Origin: Myrica gale
Lineage: Eukaryota > Streptophyta > Magnoliopsida > Fagales > Myricaceae
Length of the DNA: 64,000 nt
Assembly: GCA_963930655.1 (NCBI GenBank)
Contig: OZ005600.1
Span: 7,443,501-7,507,500, forward strand
Direction of reading: 5' to 3'
How positions within the stretch are numbered: position 1 is the first letter of the stretch; each line of letters begins with the position of its first letter. The notes beneath the pieces are model-generated. The model saw only the letters and a program-made list of their open reading frames with translations. It was not told where the DNA came from and did not search any database. Shown here piece by piece: positions 11,881 through 22,401 of this stretch. A program made the position numbers and the translations under genes.

Positions 11881-12055
11881 CCGCCACTAGTGAAGTTCAT
11901 GCAGGCGTGTCTTGCTGTTAGGGTGGCTCATTCTCTTTTACTACGGGATATTATCGTTGAGGGTGATTCTTTGGTGGTTATCGATATTCTCAAGGATCCG
12001 GGTGTACAACCACCGAACGACAATACTCTTCTTCAAAACGTGTGTCTTTCTGCTC

Positions 12056-12094
12056 GTGGCGGAGTCAGAAATTAATATTTGGGGGTCAATTTTG

Positions 12095-12170
<76 letters not shown>

Positions 12171-12753
12171 TTAATAAAAATGTATATTATAACAAAAATG
12201 TATCATAAGATTATATTTTTAATTTAAGACATAATAATGCTATTAATAAGTTACTTAGATATATAGTTGCATATATAGTAGTTATTAACAAAGATTATGA
12301 ATTATAAATAATAGTTTTCTTCTTAAAATTCAAAATTTATAACATTCAATGTTTTCTTCAAGTTACATTTGTAAAGAAAATAGAAAAAAAATATATAGAT
12401 AAAAATGAGTGCGTGTTTGAAGAGCTCAAGAAAAATAAGAGTAAACCACACATTATAAGTTTTATTGTTAAATATATTGTCGCAAGAAAAAAAATTGTCT
12501 AAAAATTTTGAATTTAAAATTTTTCAGATTCAAACTAAAGCTTGAAATTTAATTAACATGTAATTTCAATTCTTTAAGGGACCTAAATATTAATTTTTGC
12601 AAAAACTATATAAATAGGGATTAAAGAATAGATTTAAAATTTGTTAGGGGGCCAAATCTTAATTTTTGTTAAAGTCCGTGTAAAGAAAACTAAAGACAAG
12701 GGGGATTTAAAAAAAAAAAAAATTGGGGGGATGGCCCCCGGGGTCCGCCACTG
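12056..12753. mobile_element. Second GTGGCGGA-ended TIR element
   Basis: The left end GTGGCGGAGTC pairs with the complement of the right end (CAGTGGCGGACCC), and a 10-bp direct repeat ctttctgctc flanks it (12046-12055 and 12754-12763). The 9-10 bp duplication suggests a Mutator-like element. The inside is AT-rich with a long TA run and no genes. It splits the RNase H remnant of the host LINE. Confidence 0.75.
12101..12166. repeat. TA dinucleotide microsatellite
   Basis: About 33 uninterrupted TA units inside the preceding TIR element. The open frames of alternating Ile and Tyr here are artefacts. Confidence 0.95.
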
Positions 12754-13502
12754 CTTTCTGCTCAACAGCTCAGTTCGTGTAGTTTCATGCAGTGCGAATT
12801 CACTTTCGCACCAAATTGCTCAAATATGGGTCGCTTCTTCCATGTTCGAGGGAGATATCTCCCTTCACCACGAGCATTCCGATTCCTACCCCTGTGTTTA
12901 TGAGGGATTTGAACCCCCGCTCCCCCGACTTGTTTTTTGTTTCGTTAGTTTCTTCTGCATCTGTAGACTTTATTTATTAATGTTGAGGTTCCGTATTTGC
13001 TAAAAAAAACCATCATCCTCGAGCATTCTGAAACATGGACTTTCATGACACATTTGGGAATTCTTTATCACGACTGTATAGAATATCCACAATCCAATTG
13101 AGCTGAAATTGATTATTTTTTCCTATTACATTTTTGGAGTATCTACGGGTTATTAGGCACTAAAACCTTAGATATTGGTAGATGAGCGAGAAAGTGTTTT
13201 GGCCAAACAAGAGTACGAAAGAGTTTGTCATGACTATTTGGCTTTTGTTTGTATTGCCGGCCTATAGAACGATCCAAAGAGAGGTCAGGTAAATTACTTA
13301 TTTGCACACAATTTATTCTAACAAGAATTGCTCAAACTTTGTATGGAAAGTGCGAGAAATGAGTATTATTGCCTTCAACCTCAGTAAATTAATTAACGTA
13401 CCTTTTGCGGTCATGCGTAGAGGCTATGAGATTTCGTTAAGCTAAAACAGTAACCGGGCAACTCTCCTTTGGCAAGTAATCGGGATTGATCATTGGTACG
13501 TT

Positions 13503-13652
13503 GCGAACGGATTCGGTGCGAAGAGAACTCGGTGCGAAGGTGATAAGTGATGCCTTGGGCTGCTCGGGCTTTTCATCCAAGGCTTGGATGAAAAGCCCGA
13601 CTCCAAGCCATCACTTATCGCACCGAGTTCTCTTCGCACCGGATCCGTTGCC
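13503..13652. mobile_element. 150-bp hairpin element with 9-bp TSD
   Basis: Two arms of about 70 bp pair almost perfectly around a short loop at about 13575-13585 (shared words: gatgaaaagcccga, atcacttatcgcaccgag and gagaactcggtgcgaa). A perfect 9-bp direct repeat tggtacgtt flanks it (13494-13502 and 13653-13661). The size and duplication suggest a Mutator-type foldback MITE. If transcribed it would form a long stem that could feed small-RNA pathways. Confidence 0.8.
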
Positions 13653-13819
13653 TGGTACGTTAGCTCTATAGACGCTTGCTCAATCCCCACCTGCTAAGGA
13701 AGAGACGCCCGATAACTGATTTGTTTATTGGACCAAATCCCGTGTATGCGTCCTGCCTCGAACTGCCTGTGGAGTTTGGAGGAGTAGTGGCAATTTAAAA
13801 TGCGGAGCAATTTGTGTGC

Positions 13820-15300
13820 GAATGGGAAGAATAAACCATGGAAACAATGGCATATCCTTCATGGTTTTGCAACGGATATCCTGGGGGATCTGCTTTTCTT
13901 TCGTTTTTCACGGTTATGCGGGGAGAGGGGGCGGGGCTCGGTTCTTTTCACGTGAGACTTCTTAACCTTCAGGTTCCATTGCCAAATCTTGAAAAATCTC
14001 TAATTTCCAAAGCGTATAAGATTCTTTCTTGCTTTGGATGTGAGAAGTCGGAAAAGCAGCTGAGAGGAGAATCAGGTGATGCTACATTATGAAGCTAAGA
14101 GGGGCCTCATGACAGAATGTCCTTGTGTCCTATTCTGTTCCTTCTCCTTTGCTTTAATGAAATCTCGCAGCTCCGTAATACTATTCGGCATTGTTTCATA
14201 ACCCGGGTAATTTTTACGATGGCTTTTCGGTGTCTCTAAGTTCATCTGCCCTTTGTTATGATCTCTGTTTCTGCCCTTTGAGAATTCTTAAAGGGAACCA
14301 CCATCAGCTACACCGTACGTGTCGGGAAAATGGCACAAAATTCAACCCTGCAACGTTTTCTTGTAACTCTTTATGTGGTAAAATAAGCAGTACAAAAAAA
14401 GGAAAATAATAAAAGAGATCACAACAGACACAACAAAGCAGACAAAAAAGTATCAAAGGAACAAAAAAACTCAATGAATTTCAGATGAAAACAAAAACTA
14501 GTCGATGTAAAGGGGGGAAAGAACAGAAGCATTGATCTCCAATTTTAAAGCACCCACTATCATGTAATAGATCTTACAAGGGACAACGCTGGATGAGATT
14601 ATAATAGCATGCAAAGTGCAATTCTTGGATCACTAACAATAAATATATTTCTTATACACGTGGGTCTCAATAAAGTAACAATTGAAAATCGTAACAAAAT
14701 GGCCGGGCCTCAATAAAATACCTATCTACAGTTTGATCATAAGATACGATCGTCAACCAGAACCTCTCAAAATATGTTAGGTTAATTAAATAACTAGAGT
14801 AGTTTAATTTATCCTTTCGATTGATTCGAAGGCCGGGGTATTGTGCATGATGTATGCACTTGAAAGGTTTTTCGTGTCTGCCGGCCAAAGGTGATAATTA
14901 CGTGAAGTTTTAGAGTTTAATTAATTTCCTTTGGAATTTTTGGACTTTTTGTTCTCGGCTTAAAACAATTGGTCCTAGAGGGGGCGGCCCATTCAGCCAA
15001 CATCCCCATCTCGACTCATATCATGATGTACAGGTCTCTGCCAGCAATCTTGGATGGAACTTAGAAAGCTATCAACTAAGTGGACCTTAATTAATGAAGG
15101 AATAGGCCGGTGGAACTTTTAATTCAATCTACAATTTGACAATATTCTGATTAGAAAGGTCTTAAATTTAATGTAAAACTAAACTCAAATTATCAAATTA
15201 AAGACTGGATTTATAGCCAAAATGGCGAAAGGCAAAAGATATCTCTACGTTATAACTCTTGCTATTTGTAGCTAGCTATAGCTAGCTAGCCTGATCATAA
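13820..15300. other. Intergenic, no supported gene
   Basis: Short frames only. A block at 13441-13480 (gggcaactctcctttggcaag) is repeated at about 16380-16400. Confidence 0.45.
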
Positions 15301-15306
15301 TATTTA

Positions 15307-15486
15307 GGTTGCGTTTGCAACCATAATTTTTCTCAAAATTTTATCTCTCTCCTAATAAAATACTCCAATATAATCTCTCTCTCTTCTATCAAAAAATATA
15401 AAAAATTACCTCTCTCTTCACATTTTCACTAAACCCAATACCAACACATATTCCTATACCAAAAATATTACAACACAAACACAACC
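15307..15486. mobile_element. Tourist-like MITE
   Basis: The element begins GGTTGCGTTTG and its complement at the other end begins GGTTGTGTTTG. It is flanked by TTA on both sides (15304-15306 and 15487-15489), as expected for PIF/Harbinger MITEs. It has no coding capacity. A part of a related element end appears at about 33620-33680. Confidence 0.7.
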
Positions 15487-15716
15487 TTAATAAGCTCGTT
15501 ACAAGTTCTTTTTTGTTTTTTGTTTCTTAAATATTCCCGTACGTGTACAGACAGGGTCGACGGAGCTGGGGCGCTCCCAAAGAATCACTAGCAAATTTTT
15601 TTTAATGAAGATTTTTTTTTTTTTTGCATTTTAGCCTCCAAATTTATTATTCTGAGTCTCTTGAGTACTTGATCTCTGCATGAGAGAAACTCATGGACTA
15701 AATGGAAAGGGCATCA

Positions 15717-16087
15717 AAACTTGGAGTGGAGCTGGCTGTTCAGTTGAGCTGTTCAAATATTATCCTGGAAGGTGACTCGGAGATTGTCATTCACGCTTTA
15801 CAACAATACCCCTGGGTGAAGGATTGGACCATCCATCCAATTATAATGGATACTGTTGATTTGCTGAGGCAGATAAGACATTACAAGATTCAACATATTC
15901 GTCGAGGTGCAAATGTTGCAGTGCACCAGTTGGATCGTTGGGGCGCCGCTGAGGTTCTCTCAGGGGCAATCCCGGTACTATTGAGCATTTTTCTGACTTA
16001 ACTTGGTTGTATGCTGGGACGGAACCCCCTTAATTTTTTGGGTATCTTTTATTTTTTTGGAATAAATTTATGTGTTCTGATTAAAAA
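15717..16087 (+). mobile_element. 5'-truncated LINE with RNase H-like end
   Basis: A 17-bp direct repeat, aaatggaaagggcatca, flanks the segment (15700-15716 and 16088-16104), and the body ends in an A run. The open frame 15702-16001 encodes an RNase H-like (RVT_3) domain end: 'NIILEGDSEIVIHALQQYP' carries the E-G-D-S motif, and 'HIRRGANVAVHQL' is the later N-x-x-A-H motif. The ATG of this frame lies in the target-site duplication, so it is host sequence and not an authentic start. After the stop comes a typical LINE 3' untranslated tail. Confidence 0.85.
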
Positions 16088-17006
16088 AAATGGAAAGGGC
16101 ATCACCACCAGCTAGGATAGGACAAAAGCTTTAATTTTATGCCATTAGAACAACTAGGGATCCGGAGATCTTATACCATAAATTAATCATTGAATTCCTC
16201 ATGAGAAATGACAAAAATGCGCACTTTCAAACATTAATTGTCACCTTTTACCACCAACAAAAGACAGAAAAGAAAAGAAAATAAACGATGGCTAGCTACG
16301 TACCTTAATTACCTCTATTACCTCAAAGGCTAGGTTGCATTAGGCTACAAGAGTAATATTTAAGCTAAAGCAGTCACAGGGCAACTCTCCTTTGGCAAGT
16401 CGATGAAATAGCATGCGGCATGGTAACCCCATAATTGCACTACTAGCTAGTCACCATAATTTCTTGCCAGAAAAGAGATACCCTATGGCTGGTTTGCTTA
16501 TCGAATATAAGTTCGTCCGCGTACGTCTTGTGGGATTTCTGCAAGCGGCTTCGGATTTTACTGGCGAGATTGGTATGAGAGCTTTCTGCCTTAAATCCAG
16601 TCTCTTCAGACGGAATAAACCATCAGGCAAAAGCATATGCGATAGGCTTTATATATGCTGTGAATATCCTAGAATATTCAATATATATATCCAGGTGGTC
16701 TGTTTTTCTTGGGTTTGTAGGAGGTCGCGTGATGCATGGCAGGTCATACGAAATTGATATTTCCCTTTCATAATCCATGGTCGGACGTGGTCGATCGTAA
16801 GGTGAGAAGATGCTCCACCACGTTAATTGGTTGTGGCCGAGTAAAAGGACCTTTTTACATCAATCCTTACAGCACGTTGTTTCTCGTATATATTCTTCTT
16901 CTTTTTACTCTTTATGTAGATTTTGGCATTTTGGTGAATCTAAGTCAACAAACCTTGTATGCGATTTTGACTTCCTTTTCTGAAGAAAAAAATACATCAT
17001 TTTCTT

Positions 17007-17010
<4 letters not shown>

Positions 17011-17049
<39 letters not shown>
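17011..17049. repeat. TA microsatellite
   Basis: Uninterrupted TA units; a second run lies at 17160-17201. Confidence 0.9.
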
Positions 17050-17051
<2 letters not shown>

Positions 17052-17152
17052 TCAGCTCGAGTCTCGACCTAAATTTACAACATTTTCCATTATTAATATT
17101 CTGAATTAGTACGTGTTTCCTCAGCATTATAATTAAGTAGAATTACATATAC

Positions 17153-17159
<7 letters not shown>

Positions 17160-17201
<42 letters not shown>
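17160..17201. repeat. TA microsatellite
   Basis: About 20 TA units shortly before the CACTA element. Confidence 0.9.
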
Positions 17202-17202
<1 letters not shown>

Positions 17203-17649
17203 GAAATTAGAAAGATGTTGAATCATGAATGCACTACAACAAATATGCAGTTAGACCACAACTAAATTCGTAGTTAGAAATGAGTGTTTTCGTGGAAGAT
17301 GTCTTTAATGTAACGACAGGTACTCGTTGAAGGTTCGTCACCAATAACAGTGTGACATGAAGTTTTTAACCACGTAGAATTAATTCGTGGTCTTTGCTAT
17401 CTATGCCAACGACATTCTTCGTCATTTTAACACCAGAATCTTTGGTCGGTAAAGGCGTTAGAAAAAGCTACATCACGTCATTAGTTCTTTGTCTTGTCGC
17501 AGGTGTCCTTCGTCTTCAAAGGACTTCCTGTGACCAAAGACTAAAATCGTTGCCCAAATCTATCTTCAAAATGGTTGTCACTAGACTCTAAAATTGTCGA
17601 TTCGTGAAAGGAAATGATTTAATGACAAACACTCTTTGTCTTGGTAGTA

Positions 17650-18007
17650 CACTACAACAATTTTCACCTTCAGTGGCGAAAATTTTCGTCGCTGAAGATA
17701 AGCATTTCGTCGCCAAAGGTTTTCAGTGGTGAAAAATTTTTGTCGCTAATTCGTCGCTGAAACGCCGTCGCTGAAAGTCATCAGCGACGAAATTCAATGG
17801 TCTTGCTCGTCGCTAAAGTCTTGTTCGAGATTTTCCGTTCGAACCAATTTTTGCGACATCTTGTTCGAACGAGATTTTGCGACATCTTGTTCGAACCAGA
17901 TTGTTTGTTCGAACGAAATTTTGTAACACCTTGTTCGATCGACATTGTCAATTTGAACCAGATGTTGTGGGAAAAATTTTAATCGCTATTACCCAATTTC
18001 TATAGTG
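17650..18007. mobile_element. Possible nested CACTA-like segment
   Basis: It begins CACTACAACAATTTTC and ends with ATTTCTATAGTG, whose complement begins CACTATAGAAAT. The inside has 'cgtcgctgaa' repeats and three to four copies of a roughly 35-bp unit with the words 'cttgttcgaac' and 'attttgcgac' (17815-17950). The flanking triplets do not match, so this may be a part of the outer element's subterminal region. Confidence 0.45.
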
Positions 18008-18329
18008 AATTAATTGTCACAAATATATCATTTTTTTCGTGATATAGAATGCTTTGGGAAGAAAGTAAAGTTATATAGAATGTTTCGAAAATAACTTGTA
18101 ACCAATAATAAAGGCTGTTCAATACCTTTTTTTTCCCTTGATTCATATGTACAAAAAATCCAAATTATAGCACAATTTACATCTCATAAGAATATTGCAA
18201 TACCAATACATTTTAACTCTTTAAATATGAGAACATTCTCAAATACATAAATGCAATGCAGAATAGCAAGTTTTAACCAATCCAAAAGCTAGAAAAAAGT
18301 ATCAATATTCTACACAAGTCCAATACCAC

Positions 18330-18463
18330 TAACAAAATTAAAACAAATAACAAACCCTCTGTTCTCTTGTTCCTTCCCACTGCTCCTCATGCTCTCGCTT
18401 TCTTTTCCACATTTCTTTTGTTTCTTCTTCATCCTTCTTCAAACTACCTTCCTCTTTCGATAT
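18330..18463 (-). pseudogene. Captured exon, probably DNAJC8-like
   Basis: On the minus strand an acceptor (TGTGTAG) is followed by a frame reading 'KEEGSLKKDEEETKEMWKRK' and then 'REHEEQWEGTREQRV'. This highly charged helix resembles the C-terminal part of plant J-domain proteins of the DNAJC8 (SPF31) group, from memory of that family. The matching region stops after R-V, where the sequence becomes AT-rich. It is a fragment inside the CACTA element and cannot encode a J-domain protein. Confidence 0.5.
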
Positions 18464-18621
18464 CTACACAGCAGCAAGGGACAAACAGCATCAGAGTATG
18501 AAGCCTAAAATGGGAACATGAACATAAACACGAGGATAGTAGCACAACTTTCAACATACCCTCATTTGCATTTTAAATGCTCCACTAAAGACACATAAAT
18601 CCAATCACGGTTAATACATAC

Positions 18622-18940
18622 CTTCGGAAAGTTCACCTTGAAAGCAGCCATTATAGCAATTGTGGAAGAGCAAACAATCGCAGTGGAGCTTGATAGTCCA
18701 GATCCTAAATTGAAGGAAAAAGATATGTGAACCAGAATTGACTAGAAGATGCAAGTAACGACTGTTATTCATAGCATAAACAATAGCCAATACCAATCTA
18801 CATGAATGAGGGGAAACACACCTGTAGGAACTGTACCATTTACAAGGACATCAAGTCCAATTGGTGAACCAACATCCACTCCAATTGGTGAACCAACATC
18901 CACTCCTTTTAATTTAGCATATTCATAATAACCTTTGTAC
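18622..18940 (-). pseudogene. Captured galactokinase exons
   Basis: Two exons and their intron are preserved. Exon 18822-18940 encodes 'YKGYYEYAKLKGVDVG' and 'GLDVLVNGTVPTG'. Exon 18622-18704 continues with 'GSGLSSSTAIVCSSTIAIM' and 'AAFKVNFPK'. The P-T-G-S-G-L-S-S-S run is the ATP-binding GHMP-kinase motif 2 of galactokinase. GT-AG borders are intact, and the reading frame continues across the junction. A 24-bp unit (8 codons, G-V-D-V-G-S-P-I) is tandemly duplicated at 18860-18907. The rest of the gene (N-terminal GRTNEH-like motif, C-terminal half) is missing, so no active enzyme can be made. Confidence 0.88.
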
Positions 18941-19289
18941 CTGGAGAATACAGAGGCGATAACAAAATTTCAAACCACATGACGTTTAGGATTCTTCTGC
19001 TAGGCTCATGGACCTCTATTGGTTCCCGAAACAAAATTTAGAAACAAATAGCGAGAAATGTGCAAGAATCGATAAAGAAGTTCCAGAAATGTGCCATGTT
19101 CTTTTGTTAATTGTTACACATCGTGGCCTTGCTCTAATGGTTATTACCTATAGTTGGGTGGGGGGGGAGATAGAGAGAGAGGCATCGCTACCCGAAACAA
19201 TCCGGCCGAAAAATCCCCAAATGCTTATGAGCGAAACGAAGATCGACAAACCAATTAATCTCTCTATCTCTCATATAAAATATTTTTAC

Positions 19290-19450
19290 AACGAAAGAGA
19301 GACGATCTTACCCGAACCAAGCTTGATGAAGACGCCGATACGAGAGAGAGACCACAGACGGTGAGAGCTGAAAGGAGAGAGAGAGAGATAGGTGTTTTTG
19401 TCGGCAGGGGAGAAGGGGAGGAGCTTAGGGTTTTTTGCGCGCGGGGGGAG
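19290..19450 (-). other. Possible 5' exon of a captured gene
   Basis: On the minus strand a CT-rich leader is followed by a short frame that ends next to a GT donor (about 19310-19315: TTCGGGTAAG). It looks like the 5' untranslated region and first exon of a plant gene, and lies upstream of the galactokinase exons in the same orientation. I cannot name the source gene. Confidence 0.3.
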
Positions 19451-20219
19451 GGGGGGGGAATTTACGCCAGTTTCACCCCCTAGTTTTTTTTTTCTTAATA
19501 CAGCCTGCCGTTTCACCCTCTAGCCATTTAAAAAAAATATATATGGGCCGGCCTTGAGCCTTGGCCCGATTATCATGGCCGGCCCATATAAAAAATTATT
19601 TCACTAACCAAATTTTTTTCAAAAAATTTCAATATTTTCTAAATATGTGTTTTTAAATACACATATTTAAAAGTATATGTATTTTCTTTATAAGATCGTA
19701 TGATTTGTTATGTGTTTTTATAATACATGATATGTCCTAATTAATTAGCCTCTACAGACCTGAAATCTTCTAATGGTGTTTGCAACGCAAACGCCGCTAT
19801 AGAATATTTAATAGGTTGGAAATAATAACATAAAATATTTAATAGTCTCTAAAACTATATATTAATGACTATAAGACTAAATATTATTGGAACTATAGTC
19901 CTATATCATATATCATATATGATGTCATAATATGTCATAGTATAATATATATGATATATCATGCTTGAGTAACATACTATACTATACCTTCAATATGGTT
20001 TTCTGGGAGGCGGCAGGGAGAGGGGGGAAAGGGAAACTAGGGTTTTCTGGGAATAAAAGAAAATAAAAGAGGGGGGAAGGCGTCGGGGGAGTCTGGGAGA
20101 GAAGGGTTGGGGGGCTACAAAAATTATTACTACACAAAATAATATATTACAAAAAATATTATAATTAGTAACATTATATAGCTTAGGATAAGCATATTGA
20201 TATAATTAATTTATAATAA

Positions 20220-20835
20220 AATATACAGCGACAAACTTATTTCGATGAAGGTTTATTCAATGGTGATTTGGTAATCTTCGTCACTAAAGCATGTTCAGCC
20301 ACGAAATACAATCGTCACATTAGATACTTTAGCGATGAAATTGATTTTTTTTGCTAAAAACACATTATTTTCACTCTTTAGTGTCGAATATGTATTTCTG
20401 TCGCTAAAAGTTTTTTAAAGACGAAAAAAAATCGTCAGAGGAGATACTTTTAGAGACGACATTGGTTTTCGTCACTAAAAAGATATTATTTTTATTTTTT
20501 AGCGACGAACCTATATTTTTGTCGCTAAAAGTACTTTTAGCGACGAAACAGAATCTTTGCAAAAGATACGTTAGCAACGAAATCGATTTCCATTGCTAAA
20601 AAAAACAGGATTTTCACTTTTAGCAAGAAACCTATATTTTTTGTCGCTAAAGGTACTTTTAGCTACAAAAATTAGTTTGCCACTAAAAAATTCGTTGCTA
20701 AAAGATAATTTTTTAGTAACGAAATTGGTATCCGTCGCTAAATGTTATATGTAGCAACGGACCGATAATTTCGTCACTAAAGATGTATTTTTAGTGACGA
20801 AATATATTTTGTCACTGAAAAATTCGTGGCTTAAA
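20220..20835. repeat. Subterminal repeats of the CACTA element
   Basis: Roughly fifteen degenerate copies of TTTAGCGACGAAA or its complement TTTCGTCGCTAAA, spaced a few tens of bases apart in alternating orientation. Such arrays bind the transposase and are best conserved near the ends. Confidence 0.8.
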
Positions 20836-20856
20836 GTCATATTTGTTGTAGTGATG

Positions 20857-22330
20857 TAAAGCGCATGCAGAAGGGCATGCATATCTAATAATGCAGGCTT
20901 GTAGCTAGCTAGTCATGATAAGAACAGGTCCTTATTTATTTCAACCAAATTGTGATCAGCTTTCTAATCTAAGAGGCGGAGGCCGGGGGGATGTGATGCA
21001 TATATAGCTAGTGATCAAGGCCTAATTTTTTCTGAAGAATGTATCACATAGCAAAGAAATCTTTGATTATTTTTGTTCAACGTACTTGTATATATATATA
21101 GAAGATTCAGTGGAGGAATTTTTTTTTGTAAATACCCAAAAGTATGAGGACCAGATTTGTTACGATAAAAAATCCATTTAGTATATAATGCGTGGAAACT
21201 CACGAGGGACTATTATGCAAATGCACATAATTTATGATCATGTTTCTTTTCTTATCGAAATCCGATCCGTAGCTGTCCCAAAGTTGATTCGAATGCCTGA
21301 GTACCGCGCCTAAAGTACCAATTGCAACAGAAAACGTCAAAACGCCAAACATAAAAATTATCAAATTTAAATTTGCAATTTTAAAATTAATACAATTAGA
21401 TAAAATAAATAAAACACACGAGTGTCTGTTTGAGTATCTAGCTTCTAACGTCAAAACGTTTGAATGTGCACTTGGAATTTCTTGAAAAATAAGGAATATT
21501 TAAAAAGACCAAGTGGCTGCAGGATCGACCTCACTGTGGCCGAGAATCTGTAGGGGGACCCGAACCAAAGGTGAATCGGATTCGGGAACTAAAACGCCTG
21601 GCATTTATGGAGCAGTAAATTAGTTGGGTCCTTGTTCTTTTTCTTTCTCTCTTTTTTTCACTTTGCACATTTTGGGTATATAGTCTTAGATAGTGATTAA
21701 GGTCTTAAATTGGGTACCTTAGTTTCAATGGAACTAGCCTTTTGTAATTCATCCAATATATTCATAACATTCCATGCATGAAAGAAAAAAAAAGAACCGA
21801 AGATATATATAAAGAAAATACAAAATACTTCATAATTATAACGTTTTGAATTCTATAATCATGTAATCCTGTTGATCGCACTTTCTTTTTTGGTCTACTT
21901 AATGAAGGTGCTTATTTTTATGAAAAGCTTGATTCTAGACATAAGAGTAAATAACAACGACAGTCTTCCCCCAGTCCCACTTGTACCACCTTTCACTTAT
22001 TTATACTCAGCCGCTAGCTATAATATATAGTTCCTTCTACTTCCTTCACCTGCATCTGTCAAAATAAATTATATATAAATTAATTAAGTGAATTACAAAA
22101 ATATTACATATATAACACATGCAAAACGAAATTCATATGTTTTTAGTTAGATAGTGCAGATTTTTCTTGCTTTAATTTCAAGGGCGTGTGAGTATACCTA
22201 CCATTTTTATATTCTCAAGTTTATTTATTTTTAAAAAAAAAAATTAACTTGCGCATAGTGATGGGGACCAAATGTGCTTAAAGAGCATATAATATTCATT
22301 CTAGCTTCAACAGTACTCTCTTCGTGAGAG
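20857..22330. other. Intergenic, no supported gene
   Basis: AT-rich DNA with a short TA run near 21090 and several 'gctagctag' words. Nothing else recognised. Confidence 0.5.
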
Positions 22331-22401
22331 ATCATCTCTCCAACTTACATATATATATGTGAAGTTTCAGTACTGCTACTGGACTCTGCAATATTGTACA
22401 G

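Larger units (their letters stand above)
10637..11888. mobile_element. TIR element with AGTGGCGGAA ends, inside the LINE
   Basis: The left end reads CAGTGGCGGAA (about 10632-10650) and the complement of the right end reads CTAGTGGCGGAA. The right end has itself been split by a hAT MITE at 11449-11880. The flanks gaagtaact (left) and gaagttcat (right) could be a worn 9-bp target-site duplication. Removing the element joins the LINE frame sensibly. Between the ends lie open frames at 10828-11320 that I cannot assign; they may be a captured gene fragment. No transposase is visible. End positions are accurate to a few bases. Confidence 0.5.
10547..13007 (+). mobile_element. 5'-truncated LINE, later invaded by TIR elements
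   Basis: A 23-bp direct repeat, aaccatcatcctcgagcattctg, is found at 10524-10546 and again at 13008-13030. The second copy follows an A-rich tail (ctaaaaaaaa). This is the signature of a LINE inserted on the plus strand. Its coding remnant is an RNase H-like domain: 'LLLRDIIVEGDSLVVIDIL' at about 11930-11990 contains the expected E-G-D-S motif, and the domain's end appears after the second insertion as 'ANSLSHQIAQIWVAS' (about 12790-12840). Only about 500 bp are LINE; the rest belongs to insertions at 10637-11888 and 12056-12753. Confidence 0.75.
17232..20853. mobile_element. Non-autonomous CACTA element with captured gene pieces
   Basis: The left end is CACTACAACAAATATG and the right end is its exact complement (16 bp). 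Both ends abut the 3-bp target duplication ATG (17229-17231 and 20854-20856). About 20220-20830 is filled with copies of a subterminal motif close to TTTAGCGACGAA in both orientations, as expected for binding sites of En/Spm-type transposases. There is no transposase gene. The middle contains exons of cellular genes, described separately. Confidence 0.87.

Noticed and set aside
12042-12227. Frames rich in alternating Ile and Tyr
   Set aside because: Pure translation of a TA microsatellite.
13486-13690. Open frames on both strands across the hairpin
   Set aside because: They result from the near-perfect palindrome; the same peptide appears on both strands.
17650-18007. A complete separate CACTA insertion
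   Set aside because: Ends are CACTA-like, but the flanking triplets (gta and aat) differ, so independent insertion is not shown; kept only as a low-confidence segment.
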